Below are positions 37,183-47,570 of a stretch of 64,000 nt of DNA, piece after piece. Origin of the DNA: Pseudalkalibacillus sp. SCS-8 (GTDB lineage Bacteria > Bacillota > Bacilli > Bacillales > Fictibacillaceae); assembly GCF_040126055.1 (NCBI RefSeq), contig NZ_CP143541.1:2232001-2296000 (forward strand), read 5' to 3'. Made by a program: the position numbers and the translations under genes. The notes beneath the pieces are model-generated. The model ran no database searches and had not been told where the DNA came from. It saw only the letters and a list, made by a program, of their open reading frames with translations. Within the stretch, counting starts at the first letter, position 1; each line of letters begins with the position of its first letter.

Positions 37183-37319
37183 GATATCACTCCCAAAGAT
37201 GAGATTCTAAAGCTTCTCTGCAGTTTCCTTGCCCTTTCACTGAATAATGAACAGCAATCTATTACTCTAAATTTCAACAAATATTCCGACCATCCTTCTT
37301 TATTCGCTTGCAAAAAAAT

Positions 37320-37347
37320 AAACCCCCACCAGCTGCCTGGTGAGGGT
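37320..37347 (-). terminator. Terminator of the gcv operon
   Basis: CCCTCACCAG / CTGGTGGGGG stem followed by TTTATTTTTTT on the minus strand. Confidence 0.85.
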
Positions 37348-37363
37348 TTTGTCTATCATCTTA

Positions 37364-38827
37364 TTATTGTTTTTGGTAACGAAGGATCGGTTTACGTGCG
37401 GCAGTTGTCTCGTCCATCCGTTTGATGATGGTGTTGTGAGGCGCTTGTTGGACAACCTCTGGAGACTCTTCTGCTTCCTTCGCGATTTGGATCATCGCTT
37501 CAATGAATTCGTCCAATGTTTCCTTCGATTCCGTTTCCGTCGGCTCGATCATCATACATTCCTCTACATTAAGCGGGAAGTAGATGGTCGGCGGGTGATA
37601 ACCGAAATCAAGAAGACGTTTTGCCATATCGAGCGTACGGACGCCAAGCTTCTTCTGACGCTTACCGGAGATAACGAATTCGTGCTTACAATGCTGCTCG
37701 TATGGAAGCTCGAAGTGAGGCGCAAGCTTACGCATCATGTAGTTCGCATTCAAGACAGCATAGTCACTGACCTTCTTCAAGCCTTCACGGCCCATCGTGA
37801 GAATGTACGTGTAAGCACGGACATTGATGCCGAAGTTGCCGTAGAATGGCTTCACTCGACCAATGGAATCCGGCACATTGTAATCGAACACATAGCCTTC
37901 TTCTGTTTTCTTCAAGATCGGCTTCGGAAGGAATGGTTTCAAGTCCTCCTTCACGCCGACAGGACCAGATCCTGGACCTCCACCGCCATGTGGTCCGGTA
38001 AAGGTTTTATGAAGATTCAAGTGAACGACGTCAAAGCCCATATCCCCAGGCCGCGTACGTCCCATGATGGCGTTCATGTTCGCGCCGTCATAGTACAGCT
38101 TACCGCCAGCTTCGTGGATGATGCGTGCCATATCAAGAATATGCTCTTCAAAAAGCCCCAATGTGTTCGGGTTCGTCAGCATCAAGGCCGCTGTGTCATC
38201 CCCGACAACACGCTTCAAGTCTTCCAAGTCGACGAGACCGTTTTCGTCAGATTTAACCGTGACCGCTTCAAATCCTGCGACAACTGCGGATGCAGGGTTC
38301 GTTCCGTGCGCTGAGTCAGGAACGATGACCTTCGTACGGTGGTGATCACCATTCTTTTCATGATAAGCCCGGATCATCATCAATCCAGTCCACTCACCGT
38401 GTGCACCTGCAGCTGGTTGAAGGGTAACCTCATCCATACCTGTGATTTCTTCAAGGGACGTTTGCAGGTCGTAAAGCATTTCCATCGCACCTTGGACCGT
38501 ATCCTCGTCCTGATACGGATGGATGTGTGCGAATCCAGGAATGCGCGCCACATCTTCGTTGATTTTCGGGTTGTACTTCATCGTACAAGAACCTAACGGA
38601 TAGAATCCAGAGTCTACGCCGTGGTTCCGCTTCGATAGCGCTGTATAGTGGCGCATAATCTGAAGCTCGGAAACCTCTGGTAGATCAGGCTCTTCTTCAC
38701 GGATATAATCCGCATCTAACATTTCTTCAATGGGAGTTTCAGGAACATCGAGTTCCGATAGGCTGTATCCTTTTCGTCCAGGTTTCGATAATTCAAAAAT
38801 GAGTGCTTGATCCTTTTCGTGACTCAT
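37364..38827 (-). CDS. gcvPB: Glycine dehydrogenase (P protein) subunit 2
   Basis: 487 aa PLP enzyme half carrying the cofactor lysine in [16 protein letters not shown]. With GcvPA it decarboxylates glycine and loads the aminomethyl group on lipoyl-GcvH. Starts with a four-base overlap with gcvPA. The two-subunit P protein is usual for bacilli. Confidence 0.97.
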   Translation of the reverse strand: MSHEKDQALIFELSKPGRKGYSLSELDVPETPIEEMLDADYIREEEPDLPEVSELQIMRHYTALSKRNHGVDSGFYPLGSCTMKYNPKINEDVARIPGFAHIHPYQDEDTVQGAMEMLYDLQTSLEEITGMDEVTLQPAAGAHGEWTGLMMIRAYHEKNGDHHRTKVIVPDSAHGTNPASAVVAGFEAVTVKSDENGLVDLEDLKRVVGDDTAALMLTNPNTLGLFEEHILDMARIIHEAGGKLYYDGANMNAIMGRTRPGDMGFDVVHLNLHKTFTGPHGGGGPGSGPVGVKEDLKPFLPKPILKKTEEGYVFDYNVPDSIGRVKPFYGNFGINVRAYTYILTMGREGLKKVSDYAVLNANYMMRKLAPHFELPYEQHCKHEFVISGKRQKKLGVRTLDMAKRLLDFGYHPPTIYFPLNVEECMMIEPTETESKETLDEFIEAMIQIAKEAEESPEVVQQAPHNTIIKRMDETTAARKPILRYQKQ

Positions 38828-40167
38828 TGGACTCCCCCCAATTCTTTAGCAAATGTGTCAATTTCCTCTTTCGTACGTTGCTCCGTCACGGCAACGAGCA
38901 TATGCTGGTCAAGCTCAGGGTGATATTGCCCTAAGTCGTATCCGCCGATGAAGCCTTTTTCAAGAAGCGACTTGTTGATTTCGCTCACAGGCTTCGACAC
39001 CTTAACGACAAGCTCGTTGAAGAATTTGCCCTGGAAGTGAACGTCAAGACCGTTCTCTTCAAGCTTCTTCTTCGCATAGTGTGCTTTTTGTAGGTTTTGA
39101 ATCGCGATCTCTTTGATTCCTTTTTTACCGAGGGCTGTCATCGCAACAGAAGCAGCCAATGCATTCAATGCCTGGTTGGAACAGATGTTGGAAGTCGCTT
39201 TGTCACGACGGATATGCTGTTCGCGCGCTTGCAACGTCAGAACGAATCCACGTTGTCCTTCTTCATCTGTCGTTTGTCCGACAAGACGTCCTGGAACCTT
39301 ACGCATCAATTTTTTCGTCGTCGCAAAATAACCGCAGTGTGGTCCACCAAATGCTGCTGGGATACCGAATGGCTGAGCATCACCAATCACGATGTCTGCA
39401 CCGAACTTACCAGGAGGTGTCAACGCTCCAAGAGAAAGTGGATTGCTGGAAACGACGAACATCGCTTTTTCTTGATGGACGATCTCTTCAATTTCCTTCA
39501 ATGGCTCGATTTGTCCGAAAAAGTTCGGATACTGCACGATGACACACGCTGTATCCCCATCCACCGCTGCTTTCAGGGCTTCAAGGTCCGTCGTGCCGTT
39601 CGTTGCTTCGATCTCAACGACCTCGAGGTTCGGTCCCTTTGCATACGTATGAAGGACACTTAACGCTTCAGGGTGTACGCTCTTCGATACGATTACTTTG
39701 TTCTTACGTGTTTGTGCTGCACTTAGGAAAGCCGCTTCAGCAAGCGCTGTCTGGCCATCGTACATGGACGAGTTCGCAACTTCCATCCCTGTAAGCTCAC
39801 AAATCATCGTTTGGAATTCAAAAATCGCTTGAAGCTCACCTTGAGAGATTTCCGGCTGGTAAGGCGTATAAGCTGTATAAAATTCAGAGCGTGAAATGAC
39901 GTGATTCACGATGGAAGGGATGTAATGATCATAAACCCCTGCACCTAGGAAAGACGCGTAGTCCTTCGTATTCACGTTCTTAGCTGCAAGCTTCGTCATC
40001 TTCTTCATCAGATCCGGCTCAGGGATCGCTTCAGAAATATTCAAATCGCCTTTGAATCTTACATTCTCAGGGATATCTTCAAAAAGCTCATCAATCGAGT
40101 CAATGCCGATTTCAGCGAGCATCTCTTTTTCGTCTTGTTCAGTCATTGGTAAGTAACGAAATTTCAC
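38824..40167 (-). CDS. gcvPA: Glycine dehydrogenase (P protein) subunit 1
   Basis: 447 aa, the non-lysine-bearing P-protein half: [41 protein letters not shown] and [11 protein letters not shown]. Forms an alpha2beta2 complex with GcvPB. Nineteen bases after gcvT. Confidence 0.97.
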   Translation of the reverse strand: MKFRYLPMTEQDEKEMLAEIGIDSIDELFEDIPENVRFKGDLNISEAIPEPDLMKKMTKLAAKNVNTKDYASFLGAGVYDHYIPSIVNHVISRSEFYTAYTPYQPEISQGELQAIFEFQTMICELTGMEVANSSMYDGQTALAEAAFLSAAQTRKNKVIVSKSVHPEALSVLHTYAKGPNLEVVEIEATNGTTDLEALKAAVDGDTACVIVQYPNFFGQIEPLKEIEEIVHQEKAMFVVSSNPLSLGALTPPGKFGADIVIGDAQPFGIPAAFGGPHCGYFATTKKLMRKVPGRLVGQTTDEEGQRGFVLTLQAREQHIRRDKATSNICSNQALNALAASVAMTALGKKGIKEIAIQNLQKAHYAKKKLEENGLDVHFQGKFFNELVVKVSKPVSEINKSLLEKGFIGGYDLGQYHPELDQHMLVAVTEQRTKEEIDTFAKELGGVQ

Positions 40168-40186
40168 CGTTCATTCCCCCTTATGG

Positions 40187-41281
40187 TTAACGTTTATAGA
40201 AAGGTGTTTTAACAACCTGTGCTTTTAGTCTGCGTTTACGGACCTGAACCTCAACTTCCGTTCCGAGCTCCGTATATTGGGTATCAATGATGGCAAGTCC
40301 AAGGTTCTTGCCTAACGTCGGAGACTGTGTTCCCGTCGTCACTTCACCGATCTTTTCATCATTTTTGAACACTTCATAGTGCGTACGTGGAATCCCTTTG
40401 TCGATCATTTCGATTCCGACGAGCTTACGCTTAAGCCCTTCTTCCTTCTGCTTGATCAACGCTTCCTTCCCGATGAAGTCCGCTTCCTTTTTCAGCTTGA
40501 CTGCAAAGCCGATTCCAGCTTCCAATGGAGAGATTTCGGACGTCAACTCTTGTCCGTAAAGAGCAAGACGCGCTTCAAAGCGTAACGTGTCACGCGCACC
40601 GAGACCGATCGGAAGCACGCCGTCTTCTTTTCCTGTCTCTAAAATCGTTTTCCAGAGCGTTGCCGCATCTTCTGCGTCACAATAGATCTCAAAGCCATCT
40701 TCCCCTGTATAACCTGTGCGTGAAACAAGCGCCTTCGTTCCGTCCAACTCAACGTCTTCCGCAAATTTGAAGAATCCGATTTGTGAAAGATCGTAGTCCG
40801 TCAGCTTTTGAAGGACTTGTTCTGCCAATGGACCTTGAAGAGCGAGCTGGGCTACATCATCTGAAATGTTTTTGATTTCAACGTCGCCTTTTTTGTTTTT
40901 CAGCATCCAGTCAAAATCTTTTTCCGTATTGGCTGCGTTCACGACGAGAAGATAATCTTCATCCGCACGCTTGTAGACGAGAAGATCGTCCACCGTGCCT
41001 CCATCCTCATAGCACATTGCCGTATACTGGGCACCGCCATCGTTCAATTTGGAGACATCATTCGTGAGTACATATTGAAGATAGTCTTCTGCATCCGGAC
41101 CTTTGACCGTGATTTCACCCATGTGGGAAACATCGAAGAGTCCAGCTTTCGTACGGACCGCCTCATGCTCCTCTTTAATGCTTGAAAATTGGACTGGAAG
41201 CTCCCAGCCGCCAAAGTCGATCACCTTCGCTCCATATTCTTTATAGAGTTCAAATAATGGCGTTCGAAGTAAAGTTGACAT
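40187..41281 (-). CDS. gcvT: Aminomethyltransferase (glycine cleavage T protein)
   Basis: 364 aa from ATG 41281 ([19 protein letters not shown]). Contains [29 protein letters not shown] and [13 protein letters not shown]. Transfers the methylene group to tetrahydrofolate and releases ammonia. AAGGAGAG eight bases upstream decides for this ATG over those at 41287 and 41344. First gene of the riboswitch-controlled operon. Confidence 0.96.
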   Translation of the reverse strand: MSTLLRTPLFELYKEYGAKVIDFGGWELPVQFSSIKEEHEAVRTKAGLFDVSHMGEITVKGPDAEDYLQYVLTNDVSKLNDGGAQYTAMCYEDGGTVDDLLVYKRADEDYLLVVNAANTEKDFDWMLKNKKGDVEIKNISDDVAQLALQGPLAEQVLQKLTDYDLSQIGFFKFAEDVELDGTKALVSRTGYTGEDGFEIYCDAEDAATLWKTILETGKEDGVLPIGLGARDTLRFEARLALYGQELTSEISPLEAGIGFAVKLKKEADFIGKEALIKQKEEGLKRKLVGIEMIDKGIPRTHYEVFKNDEKIGEVTTGTQSPTLGKNLGLAIIDTQYTELGTEVEVQVRKRRLKAQVVKTPFYKR

Positions 41282-41379
41282 GTGCATCTCTCCTTCTATT
41301 TCATTCTTCGTTAATCTGCTGCTAGATTTGGCTTTTTTAAGCAAATATTAAAAATTTTCATGCAAAAAGAAAAGACAAA

Positions 41380-41578
41380 GAAGACTCGAAAGTCCCTCTG
41401 TCCTTGATACCTGAAAGTTTATCGCAGTTCATACGACCTGCGAATGTCCCCTTTGGTGGCTCCTCGTAAGGAACACTCTCCAGAGTTGCGTCAAACAAGA
41501 GTCCGCTTGCCTGAGAGATTCGCATCAGCTTGCTCCTTCGGCGCTACTTTCGACAGTAGACTCTCCCCTTGTTCTCAT
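41380..41578 (-). promoter_or_regulatory. Tandem glycine riboswitch
   Basis: Two consecutive glycine aptamers on the minus strand. The first (about 41485-41578) has GGGGAGAGTCTACTG, GCGCCGAAGGAGCAA and TCTCTCAGGCAAGCGGACTC. The second (about 41380-41480) has CTCTGGAGAGTG, GCCACCAAAGGGG and CTTTCAGGTATCAAGGACAGAG. About 100 bases separate it from gcvT. In B. subtilis glycine binding to this element turns on gcvT-PA-PB. Upstream (41580-41830) no further element is seen apart from AT-rich promoter-like DNA. Confidence 0.95.
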
Positions 41579-41832
41579 TCGCAAATATGTGATTGAAGCA
41601 AGCCGAAAATTCCGGCTGTTAACAGCAAATCGATTGCAGCAATTATATTTCTAAGTCAGCTTGTTCATACTAAGTATGAAACTAGTTCTATCTTATCATC
41701 GAACTACGTAAAATGACAATTATCTTTTCTATGAAAGCGTTCTATTTTTTCATATAAACGAACAATACATAGTTCCATATTTTGAATGTTCGTTCATGTA
41801 CTTCATTTTACATTCGGAAAGGGTTTTCGTGT

Positions 41833-43512
41833 ATGACGTTTACTATCCATCATGATCAATCCTGGACTCAAGATTTCCTTAAACGCTTGGACGAGGATGG
41901 TCCATGGGCGAATTGGGAGCTTTATAAACTTGCATTGGAAGCAGAAAAGAGCTTGATCATCCCTGAATTTCTCGGCTTACAGGCACCGAGGCATATTCCA
42001 CATGTCCAGATCCTCCCCCACCAGTTGGAGGTAGCAAGGAAGGTCATCGAGGACATGAACGGAAAAGGAATTCTGGCAGACGAAGTAGGTTTAGGGAAAA
42101 CGATTGAAGCCGGGCTAATCATGAAAGAATACATGATCCGAGGACTTGCGAAGAAAATTCTCGTCCTTGTGCCAGCTTCACTCGTCCTTCAATGGACCCA
42201 TGAGCTGAACTCGAAATTCCTCATCCCTGCGGTTCCTCAGAAAAAGGCCTATGTGTGGGAGCAATGTGATGTTGTCGTGTCATCGATCGACACGGCCAAG
42301 CGAAGCCCGCATCGGGATATCGTCTTGAACCAGGATTATGACCTTATCATTATTGATGAAGCCCATAAGCTGAAAAACAAGAAAACGAAAAACTATGAAT
42401 TCGTCCAGCACTTGAAGAAGAAATATTGTCTCCTTCTTACAGCAACACCGATCCAGAACCGGGTTGAAGAAGTCTTCAACCTCGTTTCGCTCTTGAAGCC
42501 GGGGCATCTCGGAAACGAAGAATATTTTGATGAAGCTTATCGATCCGGCAAATACGATGTTCAAAACGAGGAAAAGCTGAAGCAGCTGATCAACAAAGTA
42601 ATGGTCCGGAACCGTCGGGAGGATACCGGTCTCAAATGGCCGAAGCGGATCGTCAAAACGATTCCAATCACCCTGTCCCCAAGCGAACGAACGCTTTATG
42701 ACCGGATTACCAATACACGGAAAAATACAGCACTCGGGCAGCAGCATGCGTTTTCGACCATCACGTTGCAACGGGAGGTGTGCAGCAGTCGTGAAGCTGT
42801 TTTCCTAACCTTGAAGGCGATGTCGGAAAAAGAAGGGATCAGCGATGCGGCTCGCGAATCGGCACTTTCCCTCATGGAGGAGATTGAAAATGTCGATCGG
42901 AATTCCAAGGCGGAAAAAGCGCTAGAAATCATCCAGTCGATCGATGACAAAGTGATCATCTTCACCGAGTACCGGGCGACACAATTGTATTTGCAATGGT
43001 ACTTAAAGCAGCACGGAATCAGCTCCGTTCCATTCCGTGGAGGATTCAAACGGAACAAGAAGGATTGGATGACGCACCTGTTCAAAAATCATGCGAAGGT
43101 GTTGATTGCGACCGAAGCTGGCGGCGAGGGAATCAACCTCCAATTTTGTCAGCACATCATCAACTATGACTTGCCATGGAATCCAATGCGGATCGAGCAG
43201 CGGATCGGCCGTGTCCACCGGATCGGTCAGGAACACGATGTTCATATCTACAATTTTGCTACTGAAAACACAATTGAAGAACATATCCTGCGCTTACTCT
43301 ATGAAAAGATCAATTTGTTTGAAAACGTCATCGGAGATTTGGATGAAATTTTATCCCGTGTTGGGATGAAAAACATTGAACAACACATCCGGGACATTTT
43401 CTATGATTCTGAAACCGACGGAGAAGTGAGGATCAAGATGGACAATCTGACTTCGTTATTGACCTATTCGAATGAGGAGGGCGATTCCCTTGCTTCAGAA
43501 GGACATTCATAA
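41833..43512 (+). CDS. yqhH: SNF2-type helicase YqhH
   Basis: 559 aa from ATG 41833. SF2/SNF2 motifs: DEVGLGKTIEAG (Walker A), IIIDEAHKLKN (motif II), LLTATPIQN (III), TEAGGEGINLQFC and QRIGRVHRIGQ (V-VI). Similar to HepA/RapA-like enzymes lacking extra domains. Diverges from gcvT; function in bacilli not established. Confidence 0.94.
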   Translation: MTFTIHHDQSWTQDFLKRLDEDGPWANWELYKLALEAEKSLIIPEFLGLQAPRHIPHVQILPHQLEVARKVIEDMNGKGILADEVGLGKTIEAGLIMKEYMIRGLAKKILVLVPASLVLQWTHELNSKFLIPAVPQKKAYVWEQCDVVVSSIDTAKRSPHRDIVLNQDYDLIIIDEAHKLKNKKTKNYEFVQHLKKKYCLLLTATPIQNRVEEVFNLVSLLKPGHLGNEEYFDEAYRSGKYDVQNEEKLKQLINKVMVRNRREDTGLKWPKRIVKTIPITLSPSERTLYDRITNTRKNTALGQQHAFSTITLQREVCSSREAVFLTLKAMSEKEGISDAARESALSLMEEIENVDRNSKAEKALEIIQSIDDKVIIFTEYRATQLYLQWYLKQHGISSVPFRGGFKRNKKDWMTHLFKNHAKVLIATEAGGEGINLQFCQHIINYDLPWNPMRIEQRIGRVHRIGQEHDVHIYNFATENTIEEHILRLLYEKINLFENVIGDLDEILSRVGMKNIEQHIRDIFYDSETDGEVRIKMDNLTSLLTYSNEEGDSLASEGHS

Positions 43513-44281
43513 TTTTCTAGAAAACTACTTCAAAGCGAATGAATGTGAGTTGCTTGAAAGACACAATCACCTTCTTCACGTCCAATTGACGATCGAGCTC
43601 GATAAACATTTGATGAACCGGCCGTTCTACTGGCATTATCAACAGTTGACCGGTGCCGAACCGAATCCGATGAAGCTGAAGCTGGTCACCGAGCAGGTCG
43701 AAGGTGAAGACGGGGAATTCGTCCATTTCGGCTCACCGAGACTGCACCAAATTTTTCAATCCACGAGAAAACTCGGGTCCTACATCCGGCTTTATGAAAA
43801 TGTCCAACAGGGGAACAGCGGCTATGTCCCCCTCGTCCCTTGGCTTGGCTTGAACGTCAAGGTTTCCTATCAATGTGACCGGAAAAAGGATTTCCTTCAC
43901 TCGATCGGGTTGAATCTGATAAACGGGATGATGGTCAGTGACTTCCAATCGGTGCTTGAACAGAAGGCACTGACTCCGAAAATCCCTGATTACTGCTACA
44001 CGATGAGTACGTTGATCAAGCCTGTGAGCGGTGTAAAGCGGATTGAAGCCTACCTCGAGCAGGTCATCCAATCCGACGATCCGCAATGGTCGATCGATGC
44101 ACGGAAACGCTGGCAGGAGGATGATGAATTACTTGATCACTTTTATCAGGATGTCGAAGAGCTTCCGGAAAGCTACCATGTGGAAAAACAAGCGCTTCGG
44201 GACCTCTACGAACCGAAAGTGATCGTCGAAATCATCAACGGCGGCATGTTCTACGTCTCCAACGACACGATGATGAATTAG
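43490..44281 (+). CDS. yqhG: YqhG family protein
   Basis: 263 aa from TTG 43490, with GAGGAGGG eight bases upstream; an ATG at 43472 lacks an SD. Family regions NFLENYFKANECELLERH and PNPMKLKLVTEQVEGE are present. Overlaps yqhH by 23 bases, indicating a coupled pair. No known activity. Typical yqhH-yqhG order of Bacillus. Confidence 0.9.
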   Translation: MLQKDIHNFLENYFKANECELLERHNHLLHVQLTIELDKHLMNRPFYWHYQQLTGAEPNPMKLKLVTEQVEGEDGEFVHFGSPRLHQIFQSTRKLGSYIRLYENVQQGNSGYVPLVPWLGLNVKVSYQCDRKKDFLHSIGLNLINGMMVSDFQSVLEQKALTPKIPDYCYTMSTLIKPVSGVKRIEAYLEQVIQSDDPQWSIDARKRWQEDDELLDHFYQDVEELPESYHVEKQALRDLYEPKVIVEIINGGMFYVSNDTMMN

Positions 44282-44296
44282 AAGAGGGGTATTGTG

Positions 44297-44335
44297 GAGG
44301 ATGACTCGGTTACGGGTTCATCCTCTTTTTTGTTA
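44297..44335 (+). terminator. Terminator of yqhH-yqhG
   Basis: GAGGATGA / TCATCCTC stem followed by TTTTTTG on the plus strand. Confidence 0.8.
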
Positions 44336-44470
44336 GGTGCTGTTCGTTACCATCAACGCGACTTTTGCTCCTCATAGGGACGAATAGCCTCTCACCTTAC
44401 AAAAGACACCTCTCTCTATGATTGCAATTTATGGTAGACTTGAAGTGGATTTAGGAGAGGGGATGGGTCA

Positions 44471-44947
44471 ATGAGCTTGATCATTCAGATTGTTTTTGCG
44501 TTGCTTTTATTTTTCTTTTCTTCAGCAGTTGCCTGGTATGAGGGGAGTGCGTTGCTTGAGCATCCATCGGAATGGAAGCATTCGGCACCGTTCTCGCAAA
44601 TGATGAATGAGGAAGTCGTCCAGAAGGGCGATCTTTATCCGATCGATTTCTTCGTATATGCGGCTAAATTTCAACCGACGTTTCCGTTATTAATGGCCAT
44701 TAGCCTTATCTATATCTTCGTTGTGCTTGCTCACCATTATTTAAGTGGACGTGCTTCAAGTATTGGCTTTGCCGTACTGAGTCTGATCCTTTTAGCATGT
44801 GCCGGTCTGATCGTGAATTCGCCGACTGAAGGCGGCCAGATTTTCACACGTCTTTTCTTCATCGTCGGTCTCTTGTGCGGTGCCTATTCATTTGTACAAG
44901 CCTTTCGCATCAAAAAACAAATGAAAGCGAAAAAAGCAGAAGCCTAA
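44471..44947 (+). CDS. YjdJ-like (DUF4306) membrane protein
   Basis: 158 aa, four hydrophobic segments (about 4-22, 72-90, 97-116, 124-144). The N-terminus AVAWYEGSALLEHPSEWKHS resembles the DUF4306/YjdJ family, recognised only by pattern. SD GGAGAGGGG precedes ATG. It occupies the place where B. subtilis carries sinI-sinR-tasA. Function unknown. Confidence 0.7.
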   Translation: MSLIIQIVFALLLFFFSSAVAWYEGSALLEHPSEWKHSAPFSQMMNEEVVQKGDLYPIDFFVYAAKFQPTFPLLMAISLIYIFVVLAHHYLSGRASSIGFAVLSLILLACAGLIVNSPTEGGQIFTRLFFIVGLLCGAYSFVQAFRIKKQMKAKKAEA

Positions 44948-44956
44948 TCGAACGGA

Positions 44957-44990
44957 AAAAGGATCGACCTCGAGGTCAATCCTTTTTTAT
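44957..44990. terminator. Bidirectional terminator between the DUF4306 gene and yqzE
   Basis: AAAAAGGATCGACCT / AGGTCAATCCTTTTT stem, flanked by A/T tracts on each side, between convergent genes. Confidence 0.85.
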
Positions 44991-45163
44991 TTCCGCTTGA
45001 TCAGCATGGAAATCGCCATTGGGACGAGGCCGAACCATTTCACAGAGGGAGGCGCTTTTTCTACTTTCCGCTCCTTCTTCTTCTGCATGCGGTCTTCCTT
45101 CGGCTGATCGACATATTTGACGAATTGCTGCGTCAAGAATTTCACAAGGTCGTTCAACGACAT
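44987..45163 (-). CDS. yqzE: YqzE family protein
   Basis: 58 aa from ATG 45163 (MSLNDLVKFLTQQFVKYVDQP), basic middle (RMQKKKERKVEK) and a C-terminal hydrophobic stretch with WFGLVPMAISML. In B. subtilis yqzE lies immediately downstream of comGG and is part of the ComK-dependent comG transcript; here aroK intervenes. Function unknown. Confidence 0.88.
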   Translation of the reverse strand: MSLNDLVKFLTQQFVKYVDQPKEDRMQKKKERKVEKAPPSVKWFGLVPMAISMLIKRK

Positions 45164-45181
45164 GGTGATCACCCGTTTTTA

Positions 45182-45700
45182 TTACTCATTCTCGTCAAAC
45201 TCCGTCTGTTTTATCCATTGAATAATTTCTTCCACAATCTCATCGATCGGTTTATCATCGGTCTTTACCGTTAAATGCCCTTCTCGATAAAAGGGTTGAC
45301 GCTTTTCGAGCAGCTGTGCCATTTCCGCTTTCGATTTTCCTTTTGCCAACGGGCGATTATCTCGCTCTGAAATCCGTTCATAAATCGTCTCAACATCGGC
45401 TTCCAGGTTAATGATGTAGCCATGTTCCTTCATATATGCCCGGTTCGCTTCCCTTAACACGGCACCACCACCCGTTGTGATGATCACATCGTGCTTCGGA
45501 ACCTCTTCAAGAGCTTGCTGTTCTTCATCCCTGAAATAAGATTCGCCCTTTTGCTGAAAAATCGACGGAATGTCCATGTTATGTTTTTCTTCAATATAAT
45601 CGTCCAGATCGATAACCTCGACTTTCATCCGTTCCGCAAGCGCTTTTCCAATTGTCGTTTTTCCAGCACCCATGAAGCCTGTCAGATAAATTGTTTTCAT
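45182..45700 (-). CDS. aroK: Shikimate kinase
   Basis: 172 aa from ATG 45700; P-loop GFMGAGKTTIGKAL (about 8-21), shikimate-binding DLDDYIEEK and ITTGGGAVLRE, and the LID region ERDNRPLAKGKSK. Phosphorylates shikimate in aromatic amino acid synthesis. Its ATG overlaps the comGG stop by one base (TGATG), so it is probably translated from the comG transcript. Confidence 0.95.
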   Translation of the reverse strand: MKTIYLTGFMGAGKTTIGKALAERMKVEVIDLDDYIEEKHNMDIPSIFQQKGESYFRDEEQQALEEVPKHDVIITTGGGAVLREANRAYMKEHGYIINLEADVETIYERISERDNRPLAKGKSKAEMAQLLEKRQPFYREGHLTVKTDDKPIDEIVEEIIQWIKQTEFDENE

Positions 45701-46077
45701 CAAATCACCACCCATTTTAGAACCCGTTTGTTTACATAATCATAATACAAGAAACCTGTACCTTTACCAATGTCATCAAGCTCGGCTTCTAAACGGACGA
45801 CATACGTGTTTGGATCATAGCTGGACACGGAAAAACGCACCAATCCGCTATCATACATAAGCGTTCCGGTATCATCGCGCTGTAATGCTTCAGCTCTCAA
45901 CTCACTCAACAGATCTTCTCTCGCTAATTGTAAAATAACATCCACCTGAAACCAAGCGATTCTTTCCTCGATAAACGCACGTTCACTTTTCAAAAGCTGA
46001 ATATTGTAAAGCAGGACCGAAGTGAGGATCAACGAAACCATGACCGAAAGTGCTGTCATATAGCCGTTTTGGTTCAT
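45700..46077 (-). CDS. comGG: Competence protein ComGG
   Basis: 125 aa minor pseudopilin with a short polar N-terminus and a hydrophobic helix (GYMTALSVMVSLILTSVLL). Part of the transformation pilus that carries DNA to the membrane. Recognised mainly from position and pilin-like start; ComGG diverges strongly between species. Confidence 0.88.
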   Translation of the reverse strand: MNQNGYMTALSVMVSLILTSVLLYNIQLLKSERAFIEERIAWFQVDVILQLAREDLLSELRAEALQRDDTGTLMYDSGLVRFSVSSYDPNTYVVRLEAELDDIGKGTGFLYYDYVNKRVLKWVVI

Positions 46078-46535
46078 CTGTTCATCAATGGCAGCATGAG
46101 GATGGAGTTATACATGAAGGTGCGCCCTCCCATATCGAGTCGGAGCTCCACCATTTCCTCCTTCACTTCAGCCTTGAAGCTCGTTACATCTAGAAGGATG
46201 ATTTCATAGCCCTTTCCATCCACTTTCCTCACCACCCTTGTCCCAATCCGTTCATAAGTGACGACCCGTTCATCCTGTTGGGTCAAATATAACGTCTCTC
46301 CGAAAATAGCTGCTGAAGCGGATCCTTGAATTTCTTTATCAGCTTGCTGAAAAAACAAGGCCACCTCTTGATGCTTTAAGGCTTGCTCGTCGGTTGAAAA
46401 AATGACTTGAAATAAACCCGGCATCAAACTGATGAGCGCCATGCACATGAATAAGGAAAGCAGGCACTCGAGTAACGTATAGCCCTTTTCATTTCGCTTT
46501 TCCACAAACGGAATCGACCCGTCCATTCGCTCCAT
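46074..46535 (-). CDS. comGF: Competence protein ComGF
   Basis: 153 aa with the prepilin signature KGYTLLECLLSLFMCMALISL (G-Y cleavage at about residue 18-19) and ComGF features ALKHQEVALFFQQADKEI. Minor pseudopilin. Overlaps comGE by 47 bases if the start at 46535 is used; a start nearer the signature is possible. Confidence 0.88.
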   Translation of the reverse strand: MERMDGSIPFVEKRNEKGYTLLECLLSLFMCMALISLMPGLFQVIFSTDEQALKHQEVALFFQQADKEIQGSASAAIFGETLYLTQQDERVVTYERIGTRVVRKVDGKGYEIILLDVTSFKAEVKEEMVELRLDMGGRTFMYNSILMLPLMNR

Positions 46536-46818
46536 TCCAATCTATACAAATCTCCATGATTTCCTCCTCATGCGTCCAATGAATCGAATAAACATTGCCG
46601 TTTTCACCTGTAAGTGTCGGTTGGTCCGGCTCCTTTCCTAGCACAATCCACTCCTGAAGCAGATTATGGCACTGCTCTACAGCAAAAGCTCGTTCGCTGA
46701 CCGACGTCCGCTCTTTGTACACCTCAATCAGTTCCGGAACGACATACAGGACGGTGAACATGAACAGACTTAAACCGAGCATCGCATCGAAAAGCACGAA
46801 CCCTTTACAATTGTTCAA
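46489..46818 (-). CDS. comGE: Competence protein ComGE
   Basis: 109 aa minor pseudopilin; signal KGFVLFDAMLGLSLFMFTVL near the N-terminus lacks the usual Glu at +5, having Asp instead. Position between comGD and comGF supports the name. Confidence 0.85.
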   Translation of the reverse strand: MNNCKGFVLFDAMLGLSLFMFTVLYVVPELIEVYKERTSVSERAFAVEQCHNLLQEWIVLGKEPDQPTLTGENGNVYSIHWTHEEEIMEICIDWNGANGRVDSVCGKAK

Positions 46819-47269
46819 TGTAAAATCGTCCCTTCCCTAAAAGAAAGACGATCTTGTACATCTTTTTCTTTGAACGGAGCAAGATCGTGCCACCCTTCTT
46901 GATCGTACCGTTGCTGCTGTATTCGAACACTAACCCCGTCGAGACCTCTTGAAAATAAACATGCTCTGGGAATTGGACAGACTTGATTTTTTTCATGGGT
47001 CCGGACTGGATGATATATTGCTCTGAGATATTATTGAACTTCACCTGAATCGGAACGCCCTCCGATAACGCATATTGCTGTGCATAATGCAGGTCTGAAG
47101 TGAGAAGCTGGATGAACTGGTCGACCTCCCTACTTTCCTGCAACGGTCGCAATGAGAGGACGACAATACCAGTAAGGATGACGACAATCGATAAGACCAT
47201 CATAATTTCAATCATCGTATATCCGTCCTCACGGTGTCGTGACTTCACTCGGTCGCAGAACTTTTCCAT
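46805..47269 (-). CDS. comGD: Competence protein ComGD
   Basis: 154 aa minor pseudopilin with DGYTMIEIMMVLSIVVILTG (cleavage G-Y near residue 16) and a C-terminal beta-rich domain. Overlaps comGC by 41 bases. Confidence 0.9.
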   Translation of the reverse strand: MEKFCDRVKSRHREDGYTMIEIMMVLSIVVILTGIVVLSLRPLQESREVDQFIQLLTSDLHYAQQYALSEGVPIQVKFNNISEQYIIQSGPMKKIKSVQFPEHVYFQEVSTGLVFEYSSNGTIKKGGTILLRSKKKMYKIVFLLGKGRFYIEQL

Positions 47270-47552
47270 TTTCTAAAATGAGCTCTTCGTCATTCGGACA
47301 CGTCGATTTATCAATATAATTGTTGTCCTTCATCTCGGTGAAATCGACAGGATAACGGGAATGCTCCACTTCAAAGGCTGCCACCTGGCTTTGAAGCAGC
47401 TGGATCGTAGCCTCACAGCTTTTCTCCTTTACGACGGTGTTGTTTTTCGTCATATTCGGTACGGCAATCAACAGTAAAATTGACATGATCAGGATGACGA
47501 TCAGCATTTCAATTAACGTGAATCCCTCTTCATTCTTAAAAAAATCAAACAT
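47229..47552 (-). CDS. comGC: Major competence pseudopilin ComGC
   Basis: 107 aa; EEGFTLIEMLIVILIMSILL is a perfect class III prepilin signal (cleavage between Gly and Phe at about 10-11, Glu at +5). Two cysteines at about 45 and 85 (EKSCEATI, STCPND) match the disulfide of ComGC. Main subunit of the transformation pilus. Confidence 0.95.
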   Translation of the reverse strand: MFDFFKNEEGFTLIEMLIVILIMSILLLIAVPNMTKNNTVVKEKSCEATIQLLQSQVAAFEVEHSRYPVDFTEMKDNNYIDKSTCPNDEELILENGKVLRPSEVTTP

Positions 47553-47570
47553 GAGAATCTCCTTTCGTTT

